A DNA stretch of 64,000 bases from Clostridiales bacterium. GTDB lineage: Bacteria > Bacillota > Clostridia > Christensenellales > Aristaeellaceae. This document shows, in pieces, positions 1 to 7,955 of the stretch (within the stretch, counting starts at the first letter, position 1; the number at the start of each line of letters is the position of its first letter). The notes under the pieces were generated by a model that saw nothing but the letters and a program-made list of their open reading frames with translations, searched no databases and had not been told where the DNA came from. Made by a program: the position numbers and the translations under genes. Where the stretch lies: NCBI GenBank assembly GCA_004556155.1, contig SFIM01000008.1, forward strand, positions 1-64,000. Reading direction: 5' to 3'.

Positions 1-207
1 CCGGTCGTTTCGGTGCAGAATCCGGCGCGATATGGAGAAGCCCCACCCCATGGCCAGGCCGATATAGATCAGGTTGGTCAGCAGAAAGCACGCGGCAGAG
101 GGCAGCGGCGCGGTCACGCGATCCAGCTGGCGAAAAACGCCCGCAAGGATGAACAGCCCCAGCGCAAGACAGAGCGCCGCGACAGTTTTTCGCTTTTCAG
201 CAGCCAT
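1..207 (-). CDS. Membrane protein, N-terminal 69 residues only (gene runs off the window)
   Basis: The ATG at 207 is preceded by a clear GGAGGTGG ribosome site, and the frame stays open to the window edge. The 69 visible residues hold two hydrophobic segments, about residues 9-22 and 43-57, separated by a short polar stretch and followed by a basic run (SRRILHRNDR), so the protein starts with two membrane spans. The style resembles the membrane N-terminus of uncharacterised sensor-kinase-like proteins of gut Clostridia, but that is an impression from memory. No catalytic domain lies inside the window, so no function is assigned. Confidence 0.7.
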   Translation of the reverse strand, partial: MAAEKRKTVAALCLALGLFILAGVFRQLDRVTAPLPSAACFLLTNLIYIGLAMGWGFSISRRILHRNDR

Positions 208-380
208 CTTTCCACCTCCCGCCGGTCCCCTAACCCATTAATACTATACATACAAGCGGTGGAAAAGCCAGTGTTTTCAAGGCAAAACGAGCGCTGGCAT
301 CCAGAGGAATAAACTACAAACGCCTCTAATTCAAACGATTTGACAAAACTCAAGAATACTCCATTTTGACCGGGGTGGGG

Positions 381-424
381 TAAAAAACACAGGCGCGGAG
401 AGCAATTTTGCCTTCCGCGCCTGT
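381..424 (-). terminator. GC-rich hairpin with U-run on the minus strand
   Basis: An 11-bp stem (ACAGGCGCGGA at 389-399 with its complement at 414-424) is followed on the minus strand by a run of T. It lies downstream of the tRNA terminator and upstream of the partial membrane gene, so it may be a second stop for tRNA read-through. The rest of 208-561 shows no gene. Confidence 0.55.
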
Positions 425-520
425 TTGCATAATGAAAAATGAAGCTGGATCAGAATACCTTTTCAAGAAATGTTCGAGAAAGCCCTTGCTGCAAGGGGAT
501 TTGAGCCACCATGGGGTAAA

Positions 521-557
521 AGAAAAGTACCAGCCTTTGTATCAAAAGCTGGTACTT
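521..557 (-). terminator. Terminator of the tRNA-Leu gene
   Basis: A 10-bp perfect stem (AAGTACCAGC at 525-534 pairing with 548-557) is followed on the minus strand by TTCTTTT. It begins five bases past the tRNA 3' end, the expected place for an intrinsic terminator of a single tRNA transcript. Confidence 0.85.
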
Positions 558-561
558 AATA

Positions 562-644
562 TGGTGCGGATAGCGGGATTTGAACCCGCAAGCCAAAGGC
601 GATTGATTTTAAGTCAATTGTGTATGCCGTTCCACCATATCCGC
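562..644 (-). tRNA. tRNA-Leu (anticodon UAA)
   Basis: Read on the minus strand, the 7-bp acceptor stem GCGGATA/TATCCGC closes a full cloverleaf. The anticodon arm has stem ATTGA/TCAAT and loop CTTAAAA, giving anticodon UAA. The T arm GCGGGTTCAAATCCCGC is perfect, and the variable arm (CGCCTTTGGCTT) is long as expected for leucine. The 3' ACCA is encoded. It is a single gene with its own terminator just downstream. Confidence 0.97.
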
Positions 645-725
645 ACAACGCAATCAGTATAGCGCATTTTGCGGGTTTGCGCAAGGGCGAAAATGCGGAA
701 CGGGAAGAAAGCGTGGCGAGGAGGC

Positions 726-2078
726 TTAGTTGCGCAGTGAATGCAGCGGCGCGGGAATACGGCCGCCGCGGTGGATGAAATCTGCTGAGGAGAAGGGATG
801 CACCGGCATGACGGGCGCGTGGCCCAGCAGACCGCCAAACTCTACGCTGTCGCCCACCTGAGCGCCCGGTACGGGGATGACGCGCACGGCCACGGTTTTG
901 TTGTTGATCATGCCGATGGCCGCTTCATCCGCGATGATGGCCGAGATGGTTTCGGCCGTGGTATCGCCGGGGATGGCGATCATATCCAGGCCGACGGAGC
1001 ACACGCAGGTCATGGCTTCCAGCTTGTCCAGCGTCAGCGCGCCGCGCTCAGCTGCGGCGATCATGCCAATATCCTCGCTGACCGGAATGAACGCGCCAGA
1101 CAGCCCGCCCACATGGGAGGAAGCCATGACGCCGCCCTTCTTTACCGCGTCGTTGAGCAGCGCCAGCGCAGCGGTGGTGCCATGCGTGCCGCAGGATTCA
1201 AGCCCCATTTCTTCCAGAATGGCGGCGACGGAATCACCCACCGAGGGGGTGGGGGCCAGGGAGAGATCGACGATGCCGAAGGGCACGTTCAGGCGGCGCG
1301 AGGCCTCGCGCGCCACCAGCTGACCCACGCGCGTGATACGGAAGGCGGTGCGCTTGATGGTTTCGGCCACCTCATCGAAGGGCTGACCGCGAACGGCTTC
1401 CAGCGCGCATTTGACCACGCCTGGGCCGGAGACGCCCACGCTGACGGCGCAGTCGCCCTCGCCGGGACCATGGAAAGCACCGGCCATGAAGGGGTTATCC
1501 TCCACTGCGTTGCAGAAAACTACCAGCTTTGCACAGCCAAGACCGCCAGCTTCTGCGGTGCGTTGGGCGGTATCCTTGACAATTTGCCCCATCAGGCGCA
1601 CAGCGTCCATATCGATGCCCGCGCGGGTGGAGCCGATATTGATGGAGGAACACAGAAATTCCGTTTCGCTCAGGGCTTCGGGGATGGAGTCCATCAGCCG
1701 GCGGTCGGCGGCGGTCATGCCCTTTTGCACCAGGGCGGAATAGCCGCCGATAAAGTTTACGCCCGTTGCGCGCGCGGCGCGGTCCAGCGCCTTGGCCAGC
1801 TTGACCGGGTGTGTGACGCCGCCGGAGATCAGCGCGGCCGGGGTAACAGAAATGCGCTTGTTGACGATGGGCACGCCGATTTCGCGCTCAATTTCCTCGC
1901 CTACGCGCACCAGGTTCTGTGCGGTGCGGGCGATGTGATCGTACACTTTTTGGCACAGGCGATCCTCGTTGTCCGATACGCAGCCGAAGAGGGAGATGCC
2001 CATGGTGATGGTGCGCACATCCAGCTTTTCGCGGTCGATCATGTGCAGGGTGGATAGAATCTGCGAAGACGTTACCAT
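726..2078 (-). CDS. PFL family protein (UPF0210, DUF711)
   Basis: The protein is 450 residues, full length for UPF0210. It opens with the conserved stretch around ISTLHMID-like and DVRTITMGISL sequence and carries the ISVTPAALI segment, glycine-rich loops and the GGLSGAF motif seen in this family. The family is related by fold to pyruvate-formate-lyase-like glycyl radical proteins, but its activity is not established and there is no obvious glycyl radical loop to support a PFL activity. The start has a GGGGG ribosome site. It lies 12 nt downstream of an ACT-domain gene on the same strand, the usual partner of this family, so the two are probably co-transcribed and the ACT protein may sense an amino acid for it (inference). 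Confidence 0.9.
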   Translation of the reverse strand: MVTSSQILSTLHMIDREKLDVRTITMGISLFGCVSDNEDRLCQKVYDHIARTAQNLVRVGEEIEREIGVPIVNKRISVTPAALISGGVTHPVKLAKALDRAARATGVNFIGGYSALVQKGMTAADRRLMDSIPEALSETEFLCSSINIGSTRAGIDMDAVRLMGQIVKDTAQRTAEAGGLGCAKLVVFCNAVEDNPFMAGAFHGPGEGDCAVSVGVSGPGVVKCALEAVRGQPFDEVAETIKRTAFRITRVGQLVAREASRRLNVPFGIVDLSLAPTPSVGDSVAAILEEMGLESCGTHGTTAALALLNDAVKKGGVMASSHVGGLSGAFIPVSEDIGMIAAAERGALTLDKLEAMTCVCSVGLDMIAIPGDTTAETISAIIADEAAIGMINNKTVAVRVIPVPGAQVGDSVEFGGLLGHAPVMPVHPFSSADFIHRGGRIPAPLHSLRN

Positions 2079-2090
2079 AAAAAAGCCCCC

Positions 2091-2366
2091 TTACACCTGA
2101 TGCATGGCTTCAAAGATTTCGCTGCGCTGCACGCGGATTTGCAGGCCCATTTCCTGCCCCAGGGCGGATAGCTGCTCGGATAACTGGTCAAAAGCGCAGT
2201 CCGTGATGTCGGCAATGAGGATCATGTGAAAATAGTCTTCCATAACGGTTTGGGAAATGTCCAAAATATTGACGTTGTGATCATACAGCACGGCGCTGAT
2301 GCGGGCGATAATGCCCTTGCGGTCGATGCCCAGCACTGTGACGACGGCCTTGCGGATTTCAGGCAT
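2091..2366 (-). CDS. ACT domain protein (UPF0237)
   Basis: This 91-residue protein is a single ACT domain: strand-helix-strand signatures KAVVTVLGIDRKGIIARIS and NVNILDISQT are clear. ACT domains bind amino acids or other small ligands and usually work as dimers. The start has a strong AAGGAGG site. It is the promoter-proximal gene of a two-gene unit with the UPF0210 gene, a pairing also known from streptococci and other Firmicutes. Its ligand cannot be read from the sequence. Confidence 0.92.
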   Translation of the reverse strand: MPEIRKAVVTVLGIDRKGIIARISAVLYDHNVNILDISQTVMEDYFHMILIADITDCAFDQLSEQLSALGQEMGLQIRVQRSEIFEAMHQV

Positions 2367-2459
2367 AGGTGTGCAGCCTCCTTTTGATTTGTTTTTATTC
2401 TAAACACTGAAGCTACGAATGTCAACCTATTTTGCTGTGCTTCTATAAGTATTATTTTG

Positions 2460-2488
2460 TAGACTGCATGTGCGCGATACGGTATAAT
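2460..2488 (+). promoter_or_regulatory. Candidate promoter, perfect -10 with weak -35
   Basis: TATAAT at 2483-2488 is perfect, while the best -35 at 17-nt spacing (TAGACT, 2460-2465) is poor. The transcript would begin near 2495, which makes the ATG at 2499 nearly leaderless and favours the later start at 2550 for the gene that follows. Confidence 0.5.
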
Positions 2489-2549
2489 ACTGCCGTGCAT
2501 GGTGAATGCAGTGCTTTACGAAAAAATACGGATGAAGGATGTATTGAAA

Positions 2550-2801
2550 ATGAATAAAGGTAGACAGTTGCAGGTGGCACAGGTTTGCCGTGAATTGAAA
2601 GGGATTGAAAAGGAAATTGCCGATATCCTGGCCAAAGAGGAAAAGCTGTGCGAGGTAATGCGCGCTCGCAATGCCAAGCCCTATGCTCGTGCCTGCGCGA
2701 CGCTGTATGATGCGAAGGACTGTGTGGTAGCGGCGCAGGCGTTTTTGAAATCGCTGGTAGGCGACGCGCTGAACGAGAACAAGCCCAATCCGAACTTATA
2801 A
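2550..2801 (+). CDS. Small hypothetical helical protein
   Basis: The frame opens at 2499, but the start chosen here is ATG 2550, which has a GAAGGA site about 10 nt upstream and lies a sensible distance from the -10 at 2483-2488. The 83-residue product is charged and predicted mostly helical (ELKGIEKEIADILAKEEK), with three cysteines and no signal peptide or membrane span. Its last 6 nt overlap the convergent isomerase gene. I do not recognise the family. Confidence 0.55.
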   Translation: MNKGRQLQVAQVCRELKGIEKEIADILAKEEKLCEVMRARNAKPYARACATLYDAKDCVVAAQAFLKSLVGDALNENKPNPNL

Positions 2802-3575
2802 GGCCGTTTCGCGTAGCAGCGCGACGCTTTCACGCAGCGCGGCGATGGTTTTGACCTCAATTACTGCGCGGGCTCCCGCCTGCTGTGCCCGGCGAAGCTG
2901 CGCGGGCCAATCCATATCGCCGCCGCCGAAAGGCAGGTGACAGTGGCTGCCCTGCGCATCGTGGGCGTGCATGTGGCGCAGTTTGTCCGCATGGCGGGCA
3001 TAATAGGGCGCGTCAACAGAGTGGGCGGTATAATCATGCCCAATATCCAGCGTTAGTCCAAATGCTGGACTTTCCAGCAGCATATCGACGGCTTCTTGCT
3101 GAAAAGGCAGGAAGCCGTTTGTGTTTTCTACGCAAATATTGACGTGGCCTTCAGACGCCTGGGTGCAGACGTCGCGGAACTGGCGTGCGTTTTGCAAATA
3201 ATCCTCTCGATAGTTTTCAAACAGATAGGTAACGCGATCGGGCAAGGTGACGTACACCCCGCGCGGCCAATGCAGATTGACCGTGGGCGTGCCTGTTTCC
3301 CGTGCCAGGGTAATGGCGCGCAGCGCGCAATCCACATAGGCGGCGCGGACGCGGCTGTCAAAGACACAGGGAGCCAGCTCCTCGTCCAGATGAAAGGTGA
3401 AGTAAAGGCCATGCCGCGCGCGCAGGGAGTTTAAACGCTGCGCAGTCAGCGCATCCAGGTTGCACAGGGGAAAGCTCAGATTCAGCTCCACAAATTGCAG
3501 ACCCAGCTTGGCGCACAACGCGCAGGCGGATTCTATACTGGGGCATTCCAGCAGAAAAGGCATTCCAAAGTCCAT
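2796..3575 (-). CDS. Sugar phosphate isomerase/epimerase (TIM barrel, AP-endonuclease-2 fold)
   Basis: The protein is 259 residues, the usual length for the xylose-isomerase-like/AP endonuclease 2 family. Metal-site style motifs are visible: VNLHWP mid-protein, ICVENTNG around residue 148, LTLDIGHDY around 175, MHAHDAQGSHCHLPFG around 205 and AVIEVK near the end. These supply the Glu, Asp and His ligands expected of a divalent-metal isomerase. The substrate is unknown. It is transcribed alone, converging on the small gene at 2550-2801. Confidence 0.8.
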   Translation of the reverse strand: MDFGMPFLLECPSIESACALCAKLGLQFVELNLSFPLCNLDALTAQRLNSLRARHGLYFTFHLDEELAPCVFDSRVRAAYVDCALRAITLARETGTPTVNLHWPRGVYVTLPDRVTYLFENYREDYLQNARQFRDVCTQASEGHVNICVENTNGFLPFQQEAVDMLLESPAFGLTLDIGHDYTAHSVDAPYYARHADKLRHMHAHDAQGSHCHLPFGGGDMDWPAQLRRAQQAGARAVIEVKTIAALRESVALLRETAL

Positions 3576-3590
3576 AGAGCGTACTCCTCA

Positions 3591-3625
3591 AAAAAGCGGA
3601 AAAGCCTGTTTGGCCTTTCCGCTTT
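3591..3625 (-). terminator. Terminator of the peptidoglycan-binding protein gene
   Basis: The inverted repeat AAAGCGGAAAAGCC/GGCCTTTCCGCTTT with a short TGTTT loop sits 18 nt past the stop codon and has a T-run on the minus strand. Confidence 0.85.
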
Positions 3626-3642
3626 GATAATCGATTGAAAGA

Positions 3643-4896
3643 TTAGCCGTTCGCGTCGGGATCGCTGGGGGTGGAAGCGGCGTTGAGCAGCTCGTTGATC
3701 TTAGCCAGGGTCTTGGGGCCGGCCTTGCCGTCCACATCCAGGGCGTGCTTGCGCTGCAGCGCCTTTACGGCCGCAGTTGTCTTGGCGCCGTATACGCCGT
3801 CCACGGGCACGTTGGAGTAGCCCAGGGTAACCAGGTTCTGCTGCAGCTCCTTCACATAGGCGTTTTTATCGCCGGGACGCAGCACAGAGGGGCGAACGGG
3901 GACAGAGGGGGTGACGGTGCCGCCCAGCAGCACCTTCCAGGTGTTGGCGCCCACGCGGCCGTCGATGGTCAGGCCATTCTGCTGCTGGAAGAGACGCACG
4001 GCGGTCACAATGATGCCGCTGTATACGCCGTCGATCTCGCCGGTGTAGAGACCCTTAGCCTTCAGGATGGTCTGCACTTCCTTGATGTACTTGACCTTGG
4101 CGGCTTCCTTATCGCCGGGGCGCAGGATGGGGCGGGTGCCCACATCGGTCGCCTGGTCGGCGTCCTTCTTGGAAACGGCGTTGTTGGAATCCAGCTTGGC
4201 CAGCGTCAGGGGGCCGACCGCGCCGTCCACCTTCAGGCCGTTGGCGCGCTGGAAGGCCTTTACCGCAGCAATGGTGCCCGAGCCATAGATGCCGTCGATT
4301 TTGCCGGTGTAGTAGCCGTAGTACTTGAGGCGCTCCTGGATGTGCTTGTTTTCGGTGGAGTAGGAATCCTTCTGGTTGACGGGCGCCTTGATGGCGGCGC
4401 TGCTCTTCATGCGGTTCAGGGTATCCTCGCCAACCTTGCCGTCGATGGGCAGCTCGTTGTACTTCTGGAACATCTTGACGGCGGCGATGGTGGCCTTGCC
4501 GTATTTGCCATCGATCTTGCCATTGTAATAGCCCAGATCGCGCAGCAGGGTCTGCACCATCTTGACGGAGGCGGAATTATTGTTGGTTTCATTGGGCTTG
4601 AGGGGAGCGGAAACGGCGTTGCCGCTCTTGAGCACAGCCATGGTCTTGGGGCCGACCTTGCCGTCCACAGTCAGGCTGTTATAGCGCTGGAAATTGCGCA
4701 CGGCAGTGGTGGTGGCGGTGTTGTAGCTGCCGTTGATTTTCCCGGAATAATAGCCGTAGCTGGTCAGAAGCGTCTGCACTTCCTTAACGGCGTCGCCCTT
4801 ATCGCCGGGGCGAAGCACAACGTCGGCAGCCAAAGCCACAGAGCAGGCGGAAAGCGTTAATACGAGCGCCAGCAGCAAAGAAATGATCTTTTTCAT
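3643..4896 (-). CDS. Exported protein with five peptidoglycan-binding repeats (PG_binding_1)
   Basis: The 417-residue product starts with MKKIISLLLALVLTLSAC, a signal peptide that ends either at the lipobox LSAC (lipoprotein) or at SVALA/AD (secreted). The rest is five PG_binding_1 repeats of about 60-75 residues, each with the L..GYY.GKIDG.YG..T..AV..FQ core and ending in DG.VG..T. Repeats 1, 4 and 5 are preceded by LRPGDK. No hydrolase or other catalytic domain is present, so the protein probably only binds cell wall. The start has an AGGAAGGA site; a TATAAT (minus strand, 5002-4997) upstream may be its promoter. It is monocistronic, with a terminator. Confidence 0.88.
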   Translation of the reverse strand: MKKIISLLLALVLTLSACSVALAADVVLRPGDKGDAVKEVQTLLTSYGYYSGKINGSYNTATTTAVRNFQRYNSLTVDGKVGPKTMAVLKSGNAVSAPLKPNETNNNSASVKMVQTLLRDLGYYNGKIDGKYGKATIAAVKMFQKYNELPIDGKVGEDTLNRMKSSAAIKAPVNQKDSYSTENKHIQERLKYYGYYTGKIDGIYGSGTIAAVKAFQRANGLKVDGAVGPLTLAKLDSNNAVSKKDADQATDVGTRPILRPGDKEAAKVKYIKEVQTILKAKGLYTGEIDGVYSGIIVTAVRLFQQQNGLTIDGRVGANTWKVLLGGTVTPSVPVRPSVLRPGDKNAYVKELQQNLVTLGYSNVPVDGVYGAKTTAAVKALQRKHALDVDGKAGPKTLAKINELLNAASTPSDPDANG

Positions 4897-5126
4897 TACG
4901 ATATCATCCTTCCTGTTAACCTTTTCTGGACGGTAATAGCGTCGTCCGGATAGATTCCGTAAAGCGGCTGGATATAGCCGGTAGTTTACGGTTACTATTA
5001 TATACGGATCAGAAGACGAATTTGTTCCCGATTCATAACAATATGATCACTAATATTTTACATTTCTAAGCCAATTGTAAATTGTGGCGGAGGCGTGAAC
5101 AAAATTGCGCCCTCAGGCATCGCGTC

Positions 5127-5879
5127 TCAGCGGGGTGCTGGAGAGAGCCATTGCAGAAAATCGCGCAGCGCGCCATCACAGAATTCCCAGCCGTGTTTGC
5201 CGGGCTTTTCTTCATATATATAATGAAAGGGATCACCCGGATAGCTGTGCAGCAGGTCGCGCGTTTCCCGCGCGCCGGACAGAAGAAAATCCTCCTGTCC
5301 GATTGTATGATAGATGCGCGGCGCATCCTTGCCCAGCGCGGCGGCGCGCGCAATGCTGGCGGGCACATCCTCCTCCGTATCCTTTAACGGCCGGCCGCCC
5401 GTGCGCAATTCGCGCAGCGCGACGGTATCCGGGGTATCGTTGCTGACGCCCGCGCTGATACAGCCGATGGCGGAGTACTGCATGGGCCGCGCCAGGCCGA
5501 TTTTGAATGCGCCGTAGCCGCCCATGGAAAAGCCGGCGATGAAGGTATCCTCGCGCCGTTCGCTCAGGGGCAGAAAGGCACGCATCTTGCCGGGCAGCTC
5601 ATCGGCAATATAGGTGAAAAACTTGCCGCCGTGGGTCATGTCGGTATAGGCGCTTTTCTGCGCGTCGGGCATGATGACGGCCAGGTTATGATGCGCGGCG
5701 TAGCGCTCCAGATTGGTCTTGCGAATCCAGGAGGTATAGCTGTCGCCGTAGCCGTGCAGCAGATACAGCGTTTGCCGTTTGGGCAGTGTTTCGCCTTCGC
5801 GCGCATGGGGAAGCAATGCCATGCAGTGTACCGCCATGCCCAGCGATTCGGAAAAGAAGCCGATATCCATCAGCGCCAT
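5127..5879 (-). CDS. Esterase family alpha/beta hydrolase (second of a tandem pair)
   Basis: This 250-residue protein belongs to the esterase D/putative esterase family (PF00756-like). The oxyanion/strand motif YLLHGYGD lies near residue 45, the nucleophile elbow GFSMGGYG near residue 114, and the catalytic His is likely in GKHGWEF near the C-terminus; an Asp in IGQEDF is a candidate acid. There is no signal peptide, so it is probably cytoplasmic. Its GGAGGTG ribosome site lies within the end of the upstream paralogue, 1 nt separates the two genes, and both products start with MAL, pointing to a tandem duplication in one operon. Substrate unknown; acyl or feruloyl sugar esters are possible. 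Confidence 0.85.
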   Translation of the reverse strand: MALMDIGFFSESLGMAVHCMALLPHAREGETLPKRQTLYLLHGYGDSYTSWIRKTNLERYAAHHNLAVIMPDAQKSAYTDMTHGGKFFTYIADELPGKMRAFLPLSERREDTFIAGFSMGGYGAFKIGLARPMQYSAIGCISAGVSNDTPDTVALRELRTGGRPLKDTEEDVPASIARAAALGKDAPRIYHTIGQEDFLLSGARETRDLLHSYPGDPFHYIYEEKPGKHGWEFCDGALRDFLQWLSPAPR

Positions 5880-5880
5880 C

Positions 5881-6648
5881 TTACTTCACCTCCGTTTGGG
5901 GAAACAGCCAGCGCAGCACATCCTGAATGTGCAGATCCCACCATTGCCAGGCGTGATTGCCCGCGCTTTCAGCATAGGTAAGATCGTAGCCCAGCGCCAG
6001 CAGATGATCGCGCAGCGCGTGGTTGCCCGGCAGCAGGGAATCCTCCGTGCCGCACCACATGTACAGCGGCGGGCGGTTCTCGGGCGGCAGCGCTTTTGCC
6101 GCGGCGAACAGATCGTTGAACGAACCGGGAATCTGCTCCCGCGGGCCAAACACGTCCTCCCAATATCCACCGGGGGGCAGCTGGCGGATATCTGCCGCGC
6201 CTGACAGCGAAGCCCCGCGGCTGAACACATCGCCCGCGCGCAGGGCGCACTTGAGCGCGCCGTAGCCGCCCATGGACAGCCCGGCAACATAGGTATCCTC
6301 GCGCCTGGGGCTCATCATGGGAAACAGATCGCGGCACACGGCAGGCAGCTCGCGGGTGATAAAAGCGAAATACTTGTCGCCCCGGTACATATCGGTGTAC
6401 CAGCCCAGATCAGTTGTGGGCATCACCACCGCCAGGCCATAGGCCGCCGCGTAGCGCTCAATGCTGGTGCGGCGCTGCCAGACGGTCTGGTCATCGCTCA
6501 TGCCGTGCAGCAGGTACAGCGTTTTGCACTGCCGGGTGGCCACACCCTCCATGCCGATGAGCTTCTTGGCAGCCTCGGGCAGGATCACATCCATCTGCGT
6601 TTCGCGTTCCAGCGTGCGGGAATAGAAGTTAACATGCAGCAGCGCCAT
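5881..6648 (-). CDS. Esterase family alpha/beta hydrolase (first of a tandem pair)
   Basis: A 255-residue paralogue of the gene that follows it. It has YLLHGMSDD near residue 48, the nucleophile elbow GLSMGGYG near residue 118, a likely acid in CGTEDS, and a catalytic His in GNHAWQWWD. The start at 6648 (MALLHVNFYS) is preferred over the in-frame ATG at 6657 because AGGGGG lies 9 nt upstream and because it aligns with the start of the second copy. No signal peptide is visible. The pair forms one transcription unit. Confidence 0.85.
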   Translation of the reverse strand: MALLHVNFYSRTLERETQMDVILPEAAKKLIGMEGVATRQCKTLYLLHGMSDDQTVWQRRTSIERYAAAYGLAVVMPTTDLGWYTDMYRGDKYFAFITRELPAVCRDLFPMMSPRREDTYVAGLSMGGYGALKCALRAGDVFSRGASLSGAADIRQLPPGGYWEDVFGPREQIPGSFNDLFAAAKALPPENRPPLYMWCGTEDSLLPGNHALRDHLLALGYDLTYAESAGNHAWQWWDLHIQDVLRWLFPQTEVK

Positions 6649-6800
6649 GGCGATCATCCCCCTTTCTGTGGAGAAAACGGCGCGCGGTTGTTGCTATCGC
6701 TATCTTAGCATGAAAGAAAGAATCCGGCAAGAAAAATAATGATAGCGCTTTTTGTCACTTTCCACGCCCTAAATGTCACGACTTTTGGCAGTCGCGCGGC

Positions 6801-6806
6801 TATAAT
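6801..6806 (+). promoter_or_regulatory. -10 element upstream of the Gfo/Idh gene
   Basis: A perfect TATAAT lies 50 nt upstream of the start codon. No good -35 exists at 16-18 nt, and TGTCAC occurs twice upstream (about 6758 and 6774), so the promoter may need an activator. This is inference. Confidence 0.4.
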
Positions 6807-6855
6807 AAAACTATTCCCACAGATTGTTCGCAAAGAACGAAAGGAGAAAGTTATC

Positions 6856-7941
6856 ATGGCTAATAAGTTGAAAGCTGGTATCATCGGCTGCGGCGGTATC
6901 GCCAACGGCAAGCATATGCCCTCCATCAAGGCGCTGGGCGAGACCGAGCTGGTCGCCTTCTGCGATCTGATTATTGAGCGCGCCGAAAAGGCCAAGGCCC
7001 AGTACGGCACCGAGGACGCGCAGGTGTTTACCGATTATAAAGAGCTGCTCAAGCTGGATCTGGACTGCGTATACGTTTGCACCCCCAACCGCAGCCATTC
7101 CTATATCACCGTGGATGCGCTGCACGCCGGTAAGAACGTTATGTGCGAAAAGCCCATGGCCATCAACCCCGCCGAAGCGCAGAAGATGCTGGACGCCGCC
7201 AAGGAAACCGGCAAAATCCTCACCATCGGCTATCAGGGCCGCTATCGTCCCGACAGCCAGTACCTGAAGAAGGAATGCGAAGCCGGCGAGCTGGGCGACA
7301 TCTACTATGCCCGCGCCAACGCCATCCGTCGCCGCGCTGTGCCCACCTGGGGCGTGTTCCTCAACGAGTATGAGCAGGGCGGCGGTCCCCTGATCGATAT
7401 CGGCACCCATGCGCTGGATCTGACCCTGTGGACCATGAACAACTACAAGCCCAAGTATGTGGTGGGCACCGTGTATCATAAGCTGAACAACGACCGCGAG
7501 ACCGGCAACGCCTGGGGCGACTGGGATCCCGAAAAGTTCACCACCGAGGATAGCGCCTTTGGCTTCATCGTGATGGAGAACGGCGCGACCATCGACCTGA
7601 GCGCTTCCTGGGCTCTGAATACCCTGGATGTGGAAGAAGCGCGCACCATGCTGTGCGGCACCAAGGCTGGCGCGGACATGCATAATGGTGAGCTGCATAT
7701 CAACGGCGTGAAGCACGGCAAGCAGTATGTGACCACCCCCAACATGAAGAAAAAGGGCGTGGACTTCTATGAAGGCTCCAGCGATGATCCCAAGGTGATG
7801 GAGCAGCGCGTGTTTGTTGACGCTGTGCGCGGCGAGGGTGAATTGACCGTTAAGCCCGAGCAAGCCTTCGTCGTCACCCAGATTCTGGACGCCATCTATC
7901 AGTCTGCCAAGACCGGCAAGCCCGTGTATTTCAACGACTGA
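6856..7941 (+). CDS. Gfo/Idh/MocA family NAD(P)-dependent oxidoreductase
   Basis: The start is ATG 6856, preceded by AAGGAG; the frame is open further upstream but the N-terminal Rossmann strand begins here. The 361-residue product has the nucleotide-binding motif GIIGCGGIANGKH at residues 8-20, CTPNRSH around 75 and the catalytic-region motif CEKPMAINPAEA around 97. The C-terminal half fits the GFO/IDH/MocA alpha/beta domain. Such enzymes oxidise a hydroxyl of sugars or inositols, or reduce the keto form. It is followed 14 nt later by a sugar isomerase/epimerase, a standard pairing for catabolism of inositol-like or unusual sugars, but the substrate cannot be read here. Confidence 0.9.
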   Translation: MANKLKAGIIGCGGIANGKHMPSIKALGETELVAFCDLIIERAEKAKAQYGTEDAQVFTDYKELLKLDLDCVYVCTPNRSHSYITVDALHAGKNVMCEKPMAINPAEAQKMLDAAKETGKILTIGYQGRYRPDSQYLKKECEAGELGDIYYARANAIRRRAVPTWGVFLNEYEQGGGPLIDIGTHALDLTLWTMNNYKPKYVVGTVYHKLNNDRETGNAWGDWDPEKFTTEDSAFGFIVMENGATIDLSASWALNTLDVEEARTMLCGTKAGADMHNGELHINGVKHGKQYVTTPNMKKKGVDFYEGSSDDPKVMEQRVFVDAVRGEGELTVKPEQAFVVTQILDAIYQSAKTGKPVYFND

Positions 7942-7955
7942 GCGAGGAATCCGGC

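Noticed and set aside
2499..2549. Earlier start codons for the small gene ending at 2801
   Set aside because: ATG 2499 would be almost at the predicted transcript start and has no ribosome site; ATG 2532 also lacks one.
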